From W589 sp964611805 (GTDB lineage Bacteria > Chloroflexota > Dehalococcoidia > Dehalococcoidales > Fen-1064): 64,000 nt of DNA. The translations under genes were made by a program, and so were the position numbers. Position 1 is the stretch's first letter, and every line of letters begins with the position of its first letter. The notes beneath the pieces are model-generated. The model made no database searches and was not told where the DNA came from. It was given only the letters and a program-made list of their open reading frames with translations. Below, one piece after another: positions 31,787-40,265 of the stretch. The stretch covers positions 62,001 to 126,000 of the forward strand of contig CAZTBG010000001.1 of the NCBI GenBank assembly GCA_964611805.1. Direction: 5' to 3'.

Positions 31787-34213
31787 CTAAGGCACTTCCA
31801 TCTGGGTAACGGCCACCACCTCATCACCTTCAGCCGGTCGCATCAGCGTCACTCCCTGGGTGCTCCTGCCCTGAACAGTAATGCCCTTCACCGGGGTGCG
31901 GGTAACAATACCGTTAGCAGAAATAAACATGACCTCCTGGGACGGTTCGACTATCCGGGCATCGACCAGTTCACCAGTCTTCTCAACCGTTTTGAAGGTC
32001 CTGACCCCACCGCCGGCCCGGTGCTGCTTGGGATATTGGGCTACCGGGGTAAGCTTGCCAAAGCCATTACTGGTTACCACCAGCAGGAAGGACTTCGGAT
32101 AAGCAGTGCCCGCACCGACCACCAGGTCGCCGGTCGAGAGCCGGATACCCCGCACACCACCGCTGGTACGGGAACTGGCCCTGATACTGGACACGGCAAA
32201 TCTGATAGACTGCCCCTTCCTCGTTACCATCATGATATCATCCCGGTCTGTCGCCAGACAGCCGGCCAACAGCTCATCACCCCGCTCAACATCCATGCAA
32301 AGCAGCCCGCTGCTCCGCACCACCGCGAACTTGTCCAGCGAAGTCTTCTTTACCTCTCCAAGGCGGCTTGCCATCACCAAAAACGTATCAGGTGAGAACT
32401 CCGGCACCACCACAATATCGATAACCTTCTCGTCCTCGGGAATAGAGAAGAGATTGACTACGGCCATCCCCTTACCCACCCGGGAGCTATCCGCCGGCAA
32501 CTCATAGCACTTGAGGCTGAAACACCGCCCGCGGTTGGTCAACAACAATAGGTTATCGTGAGTATCGGCCACAGACAGCAGTCTGGCTGCATCCTCTTCC
32601 CGCGTGGTGATACCGATGATGCCCTTACCACCACGGTGCTGTGTCCGGTAGGCGCGGGTCGGTACCCTCTTAATAAAGCCGCGGTTGCTCAGAATAACCG
32701 CCACCTCCTGGTGCGGTATCAGGTCTTCCTCGCTAAACTCAGCTACTCCTTCAACGCTTATCTCAGTCCGCCGCTCGTCACCATACTTGGCCTTTAGCTC
32801 GGTCAACTCCTGCTTCACCACACCCAGAATCCTGGCTGTAGTGGACAGCAGGTCTTCCAGGTAAGAGATGGTCTTCAAAACCTCGGCCAGTTCATCAAGT
32901 ATCTTGTTCCGCTCCATTCCGGCCAGTCGGCGCAACGGCATCTCAAGGATTGCGTCCGCCTGGACTCGGGTCAAGCCGAATTCACTCATCAGGTTCTGGC
33001 GGGCAAGCTCAGTAGTCTGTGATTTACGGATAGTGGCAATTACCTTATCGATATTGTCCAGGGCTACCCTGAGCCCTTCCAGAATGTGGGCCCGGTCTTT
33101 GGCCTGCTTGAGCTCATACTTGGAGCGGCGGGTGACAACCTCACGCCGGAAATCTATGAAGTACCGCAACGCCTCCTTGAGGCTGAGTACCCTGGGCTGA
33201 CCGTCGACCAGTGCCAGCATGTTAGCGGCAAAGGTAGACTGCAGGGCGGTATACTTATACAGACTGTTAAGCAGCAGCTGCGGCTGTACATCGCGCTTCA
33301 ACTGGATGACGATGCGCATTCCCTGCCGGTCAGACTCATCACGCAACTCACTGATACCGGTTATTTTCTTGTTAGAGACGAGGTCGGCAATCTTCTCGAT
33401 TAGGGCCGCCTTGTTGACCTGAAAGGGCAGCTCGGTAATTACTATCTGACGCTGTCCACCCTCGGCGGCGTCCCCTACGAAAGCCTTGGCCCGGACTACT
33501 ATCCGGCCGCGTCCGGTGGCGTAGGCACTTTTAATCCCTTCGTCACCAAGAATAACACCTCCGGTTGGAAAGTCAGGCCCCTTGACAAAGGTAGTCAGTT
33601 CGTCAACCGTAGCTCTGGGATTATCAATCAGAAAAATGAGGGCATCACAGACCTCGACTAGGTTATGGGGGGGGATGTTGGTCGCCATGCCGACGGCAAT
33701 TCCAGAACTACCATTGACCAGAAGATTAGGCACCCGCGCCGGTAGGACGAGCGGTTCCTGAAGGCTTTCATCAAAGTTAGGCGTGAAATCGACCGTATTC
33801 TTATCGATGTCGACCAGCATCTGCTCAGCAATTGACGTGAGCCGGGCCTCGGTATAGCGCATCGCTGCCGGTGGGTCGTTGTCAATGCTACCAAAGTTGC
33901 CCTGCCCGTCTACGAGCACCGCCCGCATCGAGAAGTCTTGCGCCATACGTACCATGGCATCATAGACGGGACTGTCACCATGGGGATGGTATTTGCCCAG
34001 TACCTCACCAACAATACGGGCACTCTTCTTGTAGGCGCTGGTCGAATTGATACCCATCTCGTCCATAGCATAGAGAATCCGGCGTTGCACCGGCTTCAGC
34101 CCGTCCCGGACATCCGGCAAGGCACGCTGAACGATAACGCTCATCGCGTAGTCGAGGTAAGAGTTACGCATCTCCTCTTCGATACTTACTGGTTTAACCT
34201 TCCCCAAAACCAT
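31787..34213 (-). CDS. gyrA: DNA gyrase subunit A
   Basis: 808 residues. Catalytic Tyr120 is in AAMRYTEARL. The quinolone-binding region is HPHGDSPVYDAMVRMAQ (residues 76-92), with Pro82 at the place of E. coli Ala84. The C-terminal wheel contains QHRGGKG, a close match to the GyrA box, which indicates gyrase rather than topoisomerase IV. With GyrB (43717-45657) it introduces negative supercoils. It follows the TPR gene by 14 bp, suggesting a shared transcript. Confidence 0.96.
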   Translation of the reverse strand: MVLGKVKPVSIEEEMRNSYLDYAMSVIVQRALPDVRDGLKPVQRRILYAMDEMGINSTSAYKKSARIVGEVLGKYHPHGDSPVYDAMVRMAQDFSMRAVLVDGQGNFGSIDNDPPAAMRYTEARLTSIAEQMLVDIDKNTVDFTPNFDESLQEPLVLPARVPNLLVNGSSGIAVGMATNIPPHNLVEVCDALIFLIDNPRATVDELTTFVKGPDFPTGGVILGDEGIKSAYATGRGRIVVRAKAFVGDAAEGGQRQIVITELPFQVNKAALIEKIADLVSNKKITGISELRDESDRQGMRIVIQLKRDVQPQLLLNSLYKYTALQSTFAANMLALVDGQPRVLSLKEALRYFIDFRREVVTRRSKYELKQAKDRAHILEGLRVALDNIDKVIATIRKSQTTELARQNLMSEFGLTRVQADAILEMPLRRLAGMERNKILDELAEVLKTISYLEDLLSTTARILGVVKQELTELKAKYGDERRTEISVEGVAEFSEEDLIPHQEVAVILSNRGFIKRVPTRAYRTQHRGGKGIIGITTREEDAARLLSVADTHDNLLLLTNRGRCFSLKCYELPADSSRVGKGMAVVNLFSIPEDEKVIDIVVVPEFSPDTFLVMASRLGEVKKTSLDKFAVVRSSGLLCMDVERGDELLAGCLATDRDDIMMVTRKGQSIRFAVSSIRASSRTSGGVRGIRLSTGDLVVGAGTAYPKSFLLVVTSNGFGKLTPVAQYPKQHRAGGGVRTFKTVEKTGELVDARIVEPSQEVMFISANGIVTRTPVKGITVQGRSTQGVTLMRPAEGDEVVAVTQMEVP

Positions 34214-34227
34214 TCCTGCAAACGCTC

Positions 34228-35037
34228 CTATTCTTCGTCACTAACCTCAAATTCGTCATCGGAAGCCTCATCAATAAGTACTTCCGCCTCGTCACCGCCA
34301 ACCACAGTATAGCCGGGCTCATTGCTCATTTCCTCTAATAATTCGCGTCTAATAACCCTTTCACCATAATCAGGCCGAGTCACGCCTACTCCCTTGAATG
34401 GGAATGAAGGCCGCCCCGCCTGGCTGGGGTCTCGATATACCTCTCTAACGATAACAGTTACCGCACCATCTGCCAAACTGACAATGGCAGCCGAGTACCG
34501 ATTGCCACCCGCCATCAATCGGGCAAGCCGCTGCCCCTGCTCAAGCTCAACTCTCCCCAGGTAGTCACCACGGCTGTTCTTTACTATCAGCCCGTTGCCG
34601 TCAATCTGCAATTGCACCCTGTCACCAGCCACCATCCTGGCCAATACCTCCGGCGGGGCGAGGTCAACCAGCTGGACAACCCCCGTTTTCCCCACCTCCT
34701 CGATGAAGGCCTGCGGCTCCAGCCGGTCAGCGTCACTCTCAGCAGCACCGGCCATCTCCCTGAGATAAGATAGCCGTTGCAGGTTCTTTACGGCAATGGC
34801 ATTGTAAGGGTCAATCTCCGTGCTGCGGTGATAGGCTGCCTCCGCCTCTTTATACTCACCAAGCTCCAGATAGGCCCGGCCAAGGCGATTCAGAGCCTCA
34901 ACATCCTGAGGAAACATCTCAAGTATGCTCTGGTTGACGGCAATCGCCTCTCTCCAGCTCCCCTGCATGGCCAGAGCTATCGCTTGCTTGGTTGACTGCC
35001 GTCTAAGTCTGGACCACTCCCCTTCCTGGTATGACAT
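34228..35037 (-). CDS. TPR-repeat protein of unknown function upstream of gyrA
   Basis: 269 residues. Two tetratricopeptide repeats occupy about residues 19-86 (WREAIAVNQSILEMFPQDVEALNRLGRAYLELGEYKEAEAAYHRSTEIDPYN). The central part (VVQLVDLAPPEVLARMVAGDRVQLQIDGNGLIVKNSRGDYLGRVE) looks like a small beta domain, and the end is strongly acidic (EAEVLIDEASDDEFEVSDEE). Probably a cytosolic scaffold. Transcribed with gyrA, 14 bp apart. Confidence 0.78.
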   Translation of the reverse strand: MSYQEGEWSRLRRQSTKQAIALAMQGSWREAIAVNQSILEMFPQDVEALNRLGRAYLELGEYKEAEAAYHRSTEIDPYNAIAVKNLQRLSYLREMAGAAESDADRLEPQAFIEEVGKTGVVQLVDLAPPEVLARMVAGDRVQLQIDGNGLIVKNSRGDYLGRVELEQGQRLARLMAGGNRYSAAIVSLADGAVTVIVREVYRDPSQAGRPSFPFKGVGVTRPDYGERVIRRELLEEMSNEPGYTVVGGDEAEVLIDEASDDEFEVSDEE

Positions 35038-35150
35038 CCTCTTCCCTCTACACCAAGAATTTCAACATACCTTAGCGAAAACGCGACGACAAGTCAATAG
35101 CCCTGAAGGATGAAATTTAGAAGAGTCCGGCTTCTCCATCCGAAATATAC

Positions 35151-36371
35151 CTAATCCCCCACATCCAGTTCGAAGGCCTGGTGTAAGGCACGGACCGCAT
35201 CCTTTACCTTGTCCTCATCAATGATGCACGTAATCCTTATCTCAGATGTCGTAATCAACTGAATATTTATCCCTTTTTCGCTGAGCGTGCTGAACATCCT
35301 GGCAGCGTAACCCGGCATATTCTGCATACCGGTACCAACAATGCTGACCATCCCCAGGGTAGCATCACTGACGCACTCCCTGGCGCCAATCTCTTTCGCA
35401 ATCGGCCTGATTACCTTCATCACCTCGCTCAGCTGTCCCCTTGTTACTGTGAAGGTAAGGTCGGTGATATTGTCGATGCTGGCATTCTGGACAATGGTGT
35501 CGACGCTGATACTGGCTGCCGCCAGGGGTTCGAATATCGCCGCGGCAATACCCGGACGGTCCGGAACACCGACCACCGTTACCTTGGCGACATCAAGGTC
35601 ATGGGCAATTCCTCTTACCTTGTTACGTACTTCCATTGATACCCCTCCGTGAATCAGTGTTCCGGGATTTTCGGCAAAGCTGGATGCTACCCGGATAGGA
35701 AGGTTATACAGCTCCCCAAGCTCGACCGCCCGTGAGTGCATTACCTTGGCCCCGTGACTGGCGAGTTCAAGCATCTCTTCATAACATATCTCAGGAAGAG
35801 GCCTCGCTTCGGGGACGAGCCGTGGGTCGGCTGTGTAGACCCCCTCCACATCGGTATATATTTCACAGACCTCAGCCCCCAGGCTGGCTGCCAAAGCAAC
35901 GGCGGTGGTATCAGAGGCACCCCTTCCCAGGGTAGTCACATCCATATCCTCGGTAATACCCTGAAAGCCGGCAACGATGACAATATTTCCTTTCTCCAGC
36001 TCCCTGACCACCCGTTTCGCTTCAATCTTCAAAATCCGCGCCCGGCGGTAGGTCGCATCCGTCCTGATACCTGCCTGACCGCCACTGAGACTGATTGCCT
36101 CATATCCCATGGCCTCGAGGGCCATCGCCAGCAGGGTACTGGAGACAAGCTCTCCGGTGGATACCAGGGCATCCAGCTCACGTCCATCCGGGTGCTCATT
36201 GACCTGATAAGCGAGGCTAATCAGGTTATCCGTGGTCTTGCCCATGGCAGAAACGGTCACCACCACGTCGTCGCCCTTATCTTTAACCGCCGCGATACGC
36301 CGGGCAACATTCCTGATTTTTTCGGCATCCGCCACCGAAGAACCGCCATACTTTTGAACAACCAGAGCCAT
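35151..36371 (-). CDS. lysC: Aspartate kinase
   Basis: 406 residues. Kinase domain starts VVQKYGGSSVADAEKIRNVA; GFQGITEDMDVTTLGRGASDTTA is the second substrate/ATP segment. Two ACT domains at the C terminus (GIAAAIFEPLAAASISVD and MVSIVGTGMQNMPGYAARMFSTL) give feedback control by lysine and/or threonine. First step of the aspartate family pathway. It follows the proposed homoserine kinase gene by 38 bp on the same strand, so both are likely co-transcribed. Confidence 0.95.
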   Translation of the reverse strand: MALVVQKYGGSSVADAEKIRNVARRIAAVKDKGDDVVVTVSAMGKTTDNLISLAYQVNEHPDGRELDALVSTGELVSSTLLAMALEAMGYEAISLSGGQAGIRTDATYRRARILKIEAKRVVRELEKGNIVIVAGFQGITEDMDVTTLGRGASDTTAVALAASLGAEVCEIYTDVEGVYTADPRLVPEARPLPEICYEEMLELASHGAKVMHSRAVELGELYNLPIRVASSFAENPGTLIHGGVSMEVRNKVRGIAHDLDVAKVTVVGVPDRPGIAAAIFEPLAAASISVDTIVQNASIDNITDLTFTVTRGQLSEVMKVIRPIAKEIGARECVSDATLGMVSIVGTGMQNMPGYAARMFSTLSEKGINIQLITTSEIRITCIIDEDKVKDAVRALHQAFELDVGD

Positions 36372-36409
36372 AGATTTATTACCTCGAGAGTACTATAAGT
36401 GCTTACTTG

Positions 36410-37609
36410 TTACCCGATTGAATCACGCCCGACCACCAACTTCATAATATTATATCCGGGGTCGATGAGCAAACCTGTTTTCCCTGCCTCCGCTTCTGTG
36501 AACTTCTCCGCCCCATTGCCGCTAAATCCCCCTCCCCACAGCATAAAGGGCACCGGCTCACCGCTGTGTGTCCGGGTGACGATTGGCGTGGGGTGGTCAG
36601 GCAGAACCAGCAGCCGCAAGTCATCCTGCTTCCAGGCGCGAAGCTGACCGACCACCTCCCGGTCTATCCGCTGGATGGCGCTTACCTTGTCCGCTATCGA
36701 ACCGGAGTGGGCGGCCTCGTCCGGCGCCTCAATATGGACAACCACAAGGTCATGGTCATCAAGGGCCTTCAGGGCACCGGCTGCCTGGGCCGAGTAGTCG
36801 TTGTCCAGGCCATCAGTCACACCGGGAATGTCGAGTACGTCAATATCGGCCATGCGCGCCATTCCGTTGAGCAGGTCGACCCCTGAAGTCATGGCTGCCC
36901 TCAGCCCGTATACCTGCTTGAAGGCGGGCATCTCCCTCGACTGGCTGCTCCCCCAGAAGAACCAGAGCATCGTGGCCGGGACTTTACCAGCCGCTCCCCG
37001 TGCCACGTTTACAGGGTGCTCCCGGAGCACCTCCTGCGAAGCCTGCATCAGCTTCTTTAAAAAGTCACTCCCGGGGCCTTTTGGGAGATGATCTTCTATG
37101 GGCCTGTCCGGTATATCGTGTGGCGGGGTGCATGTCGCCCGTAGGGTCTCCTCGTGTCCCTTCAGTTTACAGATATGCCGGTAGCTGATGCCTAGGTAGA
37201 AACGCACTTCATCGCTGCCGAGCTTCTCGTTGAGAGTGTCGATGAGTTTACGGGCATCTTCACTACCGATGTGTCCGGCACTGTAGTCCCACATCCGGCC
37301 GTCACGGACCGCTACCAGGTTGCAGCGGAAAACGACCTCGCCCTCACTGATGGGTATCCCCATGCTCGTGGCTTCTATAACCGCCCGGCCCTGATAGTAC
37401 TGTAAAGGGTCATAGCCGAGCAGCGACATGCAGGCGCAGGCGCTGGAGGGCTCCATCCCCTCCGGCACAGTACGTACCAGGCCCAGGGTCCCTTCCGGTG
37501 CAATCGCATCCAGGTTAGATGTCTCCGCCAGCTCCAGACTGGTCCGGCCGCCATGCTCTGGCAGGGGCAGGCCAGCGGCACCGTCGATTATCAATACAAA
37601 GTATTTCAT
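36410..37609 (-). CDS. Archaeal-type cofactor-independent phosphoglycerate mutase homologue; proposed homoserine kinase
   Basis: 399 residues of the COG3635/TIGR02535 alkaline-phosphatase superfamily. DGAAGLPLPEHGGRTSLELA at the start and VHIEAPDEAAHSG, LPDHPTP and RTHSGEPVPF in the metal site are typical. The phosphoryl-carrying serine site reads EPSSACACMSLLGYDP where archaeal mutases have GSDVAN, so the Ser is kept but the next residues differ. TIGR02535 was defined as a proposed homoserine kinase in genomes lacking ThrB. The lysC neighbour favours that; apgM mutase is the alternative. Confidence 0.85.
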   Translation of the reverse strand: MKYFVLIIDGAAGLPLPEHGGRTSLELAETSNLDAIAPEGTLGLVRTVPEGMEPSSACACMSLLGYDPLQYYQGRAVIEATSMGIPISEGEVVFRCNLVAVRDGRMWDYSAGHIGSEDARKLIDTLNEKLGSDEVRFYLGISYRHICKLKGHEETLRATCTPPHDIPDRPIEDHLPKGPGSDFLKKLMQASQEVLREHPVNVARGAAGKVPATMLWFFWGSSQSREMPAFKQVYGLRAAMTSGVDLLNGMARMADIDVLDIPGVTDGLDNDYSAQAAGALKALDDHDLVVVHIEAPDEAAHSGSIADKVSAIQRIDREVVGQLRAWKQDDLRLLVLPDHPTPIVTRTHSGEPVPFMLWGGGFSGNGAEKFTEAEAGKTGLLIDPGYNIMKLVVGRDSIG

Positions 37610-37618
37610 CAGTCTTCC

Positions 37619-37647
37619 TTGCTCAACAGGTCAAATCCACCTATAAT
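37619..37647 (+). promoter_or_regulatory. Predicted promoter of tRNA-Pro
   Basis: -35 TTGCTC (37619-37624), 17-bp spacer, perfect -10 TATAAT (37642-37647), 9 bp before the tRNA. Confidence 0.55.
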
Positions 37648-37656
37648 ATGGATTGC

Positions 37657-37733
37657 CGGGGCGTAGCGCAGTAGGTTAGCGCGCAGCGTTCGGGACGCTG
37701 AGGTCGGCGGTTCGAGTCCGCCCGCCCCGACCA
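37657..37733 (+). tRNA. tRNA-Pro(CGG)
   Basis: Acceptor CGGGGCG pairs perfectly with CGCCCCG, discriminator A37730, encoded CCA. Anticodon stem CAGCG/CGCTG with loop TTCGGGA, anticodon CGG. T-arm GGCGG-TTCGAGT-CCGCC. Confidence 0.96.
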
Positions 37734-37739
37734 CCGGTA

Positions 37740-37904
37740 TTATGTCTCCACCTCCCGCTTAGCTTCTTCGTACTCCAGTATCTCCAGAGCGGCATCGCGA
37801 AGAAGCTGCGCCATCGAAGTCCGTTTTTCAAACGCCAAACGACGGAGCTTTTCATGCTGCTCCTCGGTCAGAAAGATAGTGGTGCGTTTTAACGTTGTCC
37901 CCAT
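37740..37904 (-). CDS. Solitary ribbon-helix-helix (CopG/MetJ-type) regulator
   Basis: 54 residues, ATG at 37904 with AGAGGTGA upstream. LKRTTIFLTEEQHEKLRRLAFEKRTSMAQLLRDAALEIL has the ribbon-helix-helix layout: a basic beta strand, helix with LTEEQHEKL, and the SMAQLLRDA second helix. Such proteins are antitoxins or small repressors. No toxin gene lies next to it (tRNA-Pro on one side, mazG on the other). A four-half-site array directly upstream suggests autoregulation. Confidence 0.8.
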   Translation of the reverse strand: MGTTLKRTTIFLTEEQHEKLRRLAFEKRTSMAQLLRDAALEILEYEEAKREVET

Positions 37905-37921
37905 GGTCTTCACCTCTTAGA

Positions 37922-37957
37922 ACATACTAACATACAAACACCGATATGTCTATATGT
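37922..37957. promoter_or_regulatory. Four-half-site operator array upstream of the RHH gene
   Basis: ACATAC at 37922-37927 and 37930-37935, then ATATGT at 37944-37949 and 37952-37957: two direct repeats on an 8-bp period followed by two inverted copies on the same 8-bp period. RHH dimers bind such short tandem half-sites cooperatively. It lies 18-53 bp before the ATG of the 37740-37904 gene, where its promoter should be. Confidence 0.6.
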
Positions 37958-37986
37958 CTAAGGAGGTGGAAACCCTATCCCCTTGG

Positions 37987-38015
37987 TCCCCTTCCCCTTG
38001 ATAAGGGGAAGGGGA
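37987..38015. repeat. 13-bp perfect inverted repeat
   Basis: Arms T(CCCC TT CCCC TT) and complement around a 3-bp GAT loop. Strong hairpin in either transcript; not followed by a T-run. Together with the next hairpin it may be a dispersed intergenic repeat unit of this genome. Confidence 0.55.
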
Positions 38016-38023
38016 AATAAAGA

Positions 38024-38042
38024 AGAGGGGCTTCGCCCCTCT
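38024..38042 (-). terminator. Candidate rho-independent terminator of mazG
   Basis: Arms AGAGGGG / CCCCTCT around CTTCG. On the minus strand, downstream of the mazG stop, the hairpin is followed by TCTTTATTT. 64 bp past the mazG stop. Confidence 0.45.
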
Positions 38043-38105
38043 AAAACTCCCCTGCTATATACCCCTTTTGCATGGCAGGGTCAAGTATCACCCGATAAGA
38101 CCGCT

Positions 38106-38882
38106 TTAATCCCCCACCCCCCGCTTAGCCTCTTCCCAGAGGACATTCTGCTCGTCGAAGGATAAGTCACCAATGTTCACACCACGCCGGCGGCAGGCTT
38201 CCTCCATGTGAGCAAAGCGCCGGTAGAACCGCTGGTTGGCCCCCCGCAGGGCTACCTCGAGGTCTACATCCCAGCGGCGGGCGATATTGGCCAGGGTAAA
38301 GAGCAGGTCGCCGAACTCCTCCGCCTGGCGCTCACGGCTTTCTGTCCTACGGAACTCGTCGACCTCCTCGGCCAGCTTGTCGATAACCCCCTCGTCATCC
38401 TCCCAGTCGAACCCGACCCTCGCTACCCGGTCCTGTATCTCCTGACTGTAGCCCAGGGCTGGCATCTCCTTCGGCACACCGGCAAGCATCGACTCGTCCG
38501 TGCCCTTCTCCGCCCGCTTCAGCTGCACCCAGTTGTGCGTCACCTCTTCGGCACTCTCAACCTCCGTGGAGCCAAAGACATGGGGATGCCGGAAAATCAG
38601 CTTCTCACTGATGCTGCGCAACGAGTCCTCCATGGTAAACTCTCCGGCCTCGGCGGCAATCTGTGCCTGGAGGACAATGTGAAGCATCAGGTCACCCAGC
38701 TCCTCACAAAGCGCTACTGTGTCTCCAGAATCCAGGGCCGCCAGCACCTCGTAGCACTCCTGCAAAAAGGTCGCCCGTAACGACTGGTGGGTCTGCTGCC
38801 TGTCCCAGGGGCAACCGTCAGGTGCCCGCAGCCGGGCAACGATATCCACCAGGTTTTTAAACTCATCTACATTCTCAGCCAA
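38106..38882 (-). CDS. mazG: Nucleoside triphosphate pyrophosphohydrolase MazG
   Basis: 258 residues with two MazG domains. The first has CPWDRQQTHQSLRATFLQECYEVLAALD and EELGDLMLHIVLQAQIA; the second has GFDWEDDEGVIDKLAEEVDEFR and EEFGDLLFTLANIARRWDVD. It hydrolyses NTPs to NMP and PPi, cleaning the nucleotide pool and lowering ppGpp in E. coli. The frame ends 64 bp before a terminator-like hairpin. fmt lies 20 bp upstream on the same strand, so the two probably share an operon. Confidence 0.93.
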   Translation of the reverse strand: MAENVDEFKNLVDIVARLRAPDGCPWDRQQTHQSLRATFLQECYEVLAALDSGDTVALCEELGDLMLHIVLQAQIAAEAGEFTMEDSLRSISEKLIFRHPHVFGSTEVESAEEVTHNWVQLKRAEKGTDESMLAGVPKEMPALGYSQEIQDRVARVGFDWEDDEGVIDKLAEEVDEFRRTESRERQAEEFGDLLFTLANIARRWDVDLEVALRGANQRFYRRFAHMEEACRRRGVNIGDLSFDEQNVLWEEAKRGVGD

Positions 38883-38902
38883 AATTACGTCTCCTAAACC
38901 CT

Positions 38903-39831
38903 CTATTTCGACGGCAGCACCATACCAGTCCAGTCTCGCTGTCCCCGCAGGAACTCGGCGGCAGGCATGGCTCGCTTTCCTTCAAGCTGCACTTTCAGCA
39001 CACCCAATACTCCATCGCCGGTAGAGACACCGAAAGCCACGTCCTTCCTGTCCAGGGCTACCACGTGCCCCGCTTCATCGGTCGCCTGCTCATCCAGAGG
39101 CACCGCCTCAAGAACCTTTAACTGCCNNNNNNNNNNNNNNNNNNNNNNNNNNNNNNNNNNNNNNNNNNNNNNNNNNNNNNNNNNNNNNNNNNNNNNNNNN
39201 NNNNNNNNNNNNNNNNNNNNNNNNNNCCGCTGTACGTCGCGCTTTCCTCGTCCTGGGGCTGGGGGACAAGCGTACCCCCGGCCAGCCGGGGCAGCACATC
39301 GAGGAGCAGCTGGGCACCAATAAGCGACAGCTTGTCCATGAGCGAACCGGCGGTATCTCGCGATGCAATAGGAACCTGCGCCCGGCTCAGTACCAGACCA
39401 GTATCCCACCCCTCGTCCATCAACATGACACTGACGCCTGTGAAGCTGTCACCACTCATTATCGCCGCTGGTACCGGCGAGACTCCGCGGTGCTTCGGCA
39501 GCAGCGAGGGGTGGATATTGACACACCCGAATGCAGGGATATCCAGGACCGCCTTTGGTAGTTTCTGAGCATAAGCAGCCACCACGATTACATCGGGACG
39601 GAGCCTGGCAATCTCGGCAACCACCTCAGTATCCCTGAGCTTGGCTGGCTGCATGACGGGCAGGCCATGCACCAGGGCAGCCTTCTTTACCGGCGGCGGT
39701 ACCTGAGAGAGCCCCCTCCCGGCAACCCTGTCAGGCTGGGTGTAGACAGCCGCAACCTCGTACTTGTTGACGAAAAGCTGCTCTAGGGCAGCAATGGAAA
39801 ACTCAGGAGTGCCCATAAAAATGACCCGCAC
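38903..39831 (-). CDS. fmt: Methionyl-tRNA formyltransferase, interrupted by an assembly gap
   Basis: N-terminal part from a GTG at 39831 (GGAGG just upstream) has RVIFMGTPEFSIAALEQL, QPDRVAGRG and the catalytic CVNIHPSLLPKHRGVSPV. The C-terminal part (38903-39126) has DVAFGVSTGDGVLGVLKVQLEGKRAMPAAEFLRG, the Fmt C-terminal domain. The 100-N gap 39127-39226 falls between. The flanks are in different frames across exactly 100 bases (605 + 224 coding bases require a gap of 2 modulo 3), so the gap length is nominal, and the gene itself is probably intact. Confidence 0.9.
39127..39226. other. Assembly gap (100 N) inside fmt
   Basis: Exactly 100 N, a conventional placeholder for unknown size. About 35-40 residues of Fmt are missing by comparison with the usual 305-315-residue length. 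Confidence 0.95.
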
Positions 39832-40265
39832 TGCCGTCCTCCGTGTAACGAATTGTAGCATTAAAACCCTAACCCAACAACCGTGCCCCCAGGTTCTCCG
39901 GCAGGTCAGTTACTTGCCGACTGGCATGAATGCCATCCCAAAACGCCACAGTCCGAGACTACAAACAAGGATACACCAGGCAATAGTGGAGAAAAAATAG
40001 ACAGTTGACCATTCATACCTACGGGGGAGAAATCGCGACAAAGAGTAAGTACGACAGACCTTGTAAAGGGGAACGGCGGAGGAAATAAATTCCCACAACC
40101 ACCAGCAACCGCCCTGAAAAGCCTTGCCAACCGCTATAACCCCCATTATGCTATTGGATGTTGCGTTCTTCCTCTACCATATAGCCCGACATGCTAACCT
40201 TTGCACCCTTTCTGGGGTGCCCGCTGTGTAACCGGGAAATGATGCTATTGAGAAATTGTGATTAG
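39832..40265. other. 434-bp intergenic region between fmt and dnaA, no gene seen
   Basis: Divergent genes flank it. Two overlapping open frames on the minus strand (about 39906-40146) have no ribosome site and no protein-like composition. A hairpin GCACCC / GGGTGC is at 40203-40220, upstream of dnaA. I see no consensus DnaA boxes (TTATCCACA), so an origin cannot be claimed. Confidence 0.5.

Noticed and set aside
39906..40146. Two overlapping minus-strand frames upstream of dnaA
   Set aside because: They overlap each other in different frames, with no ribosome site and no protein-like sequence.
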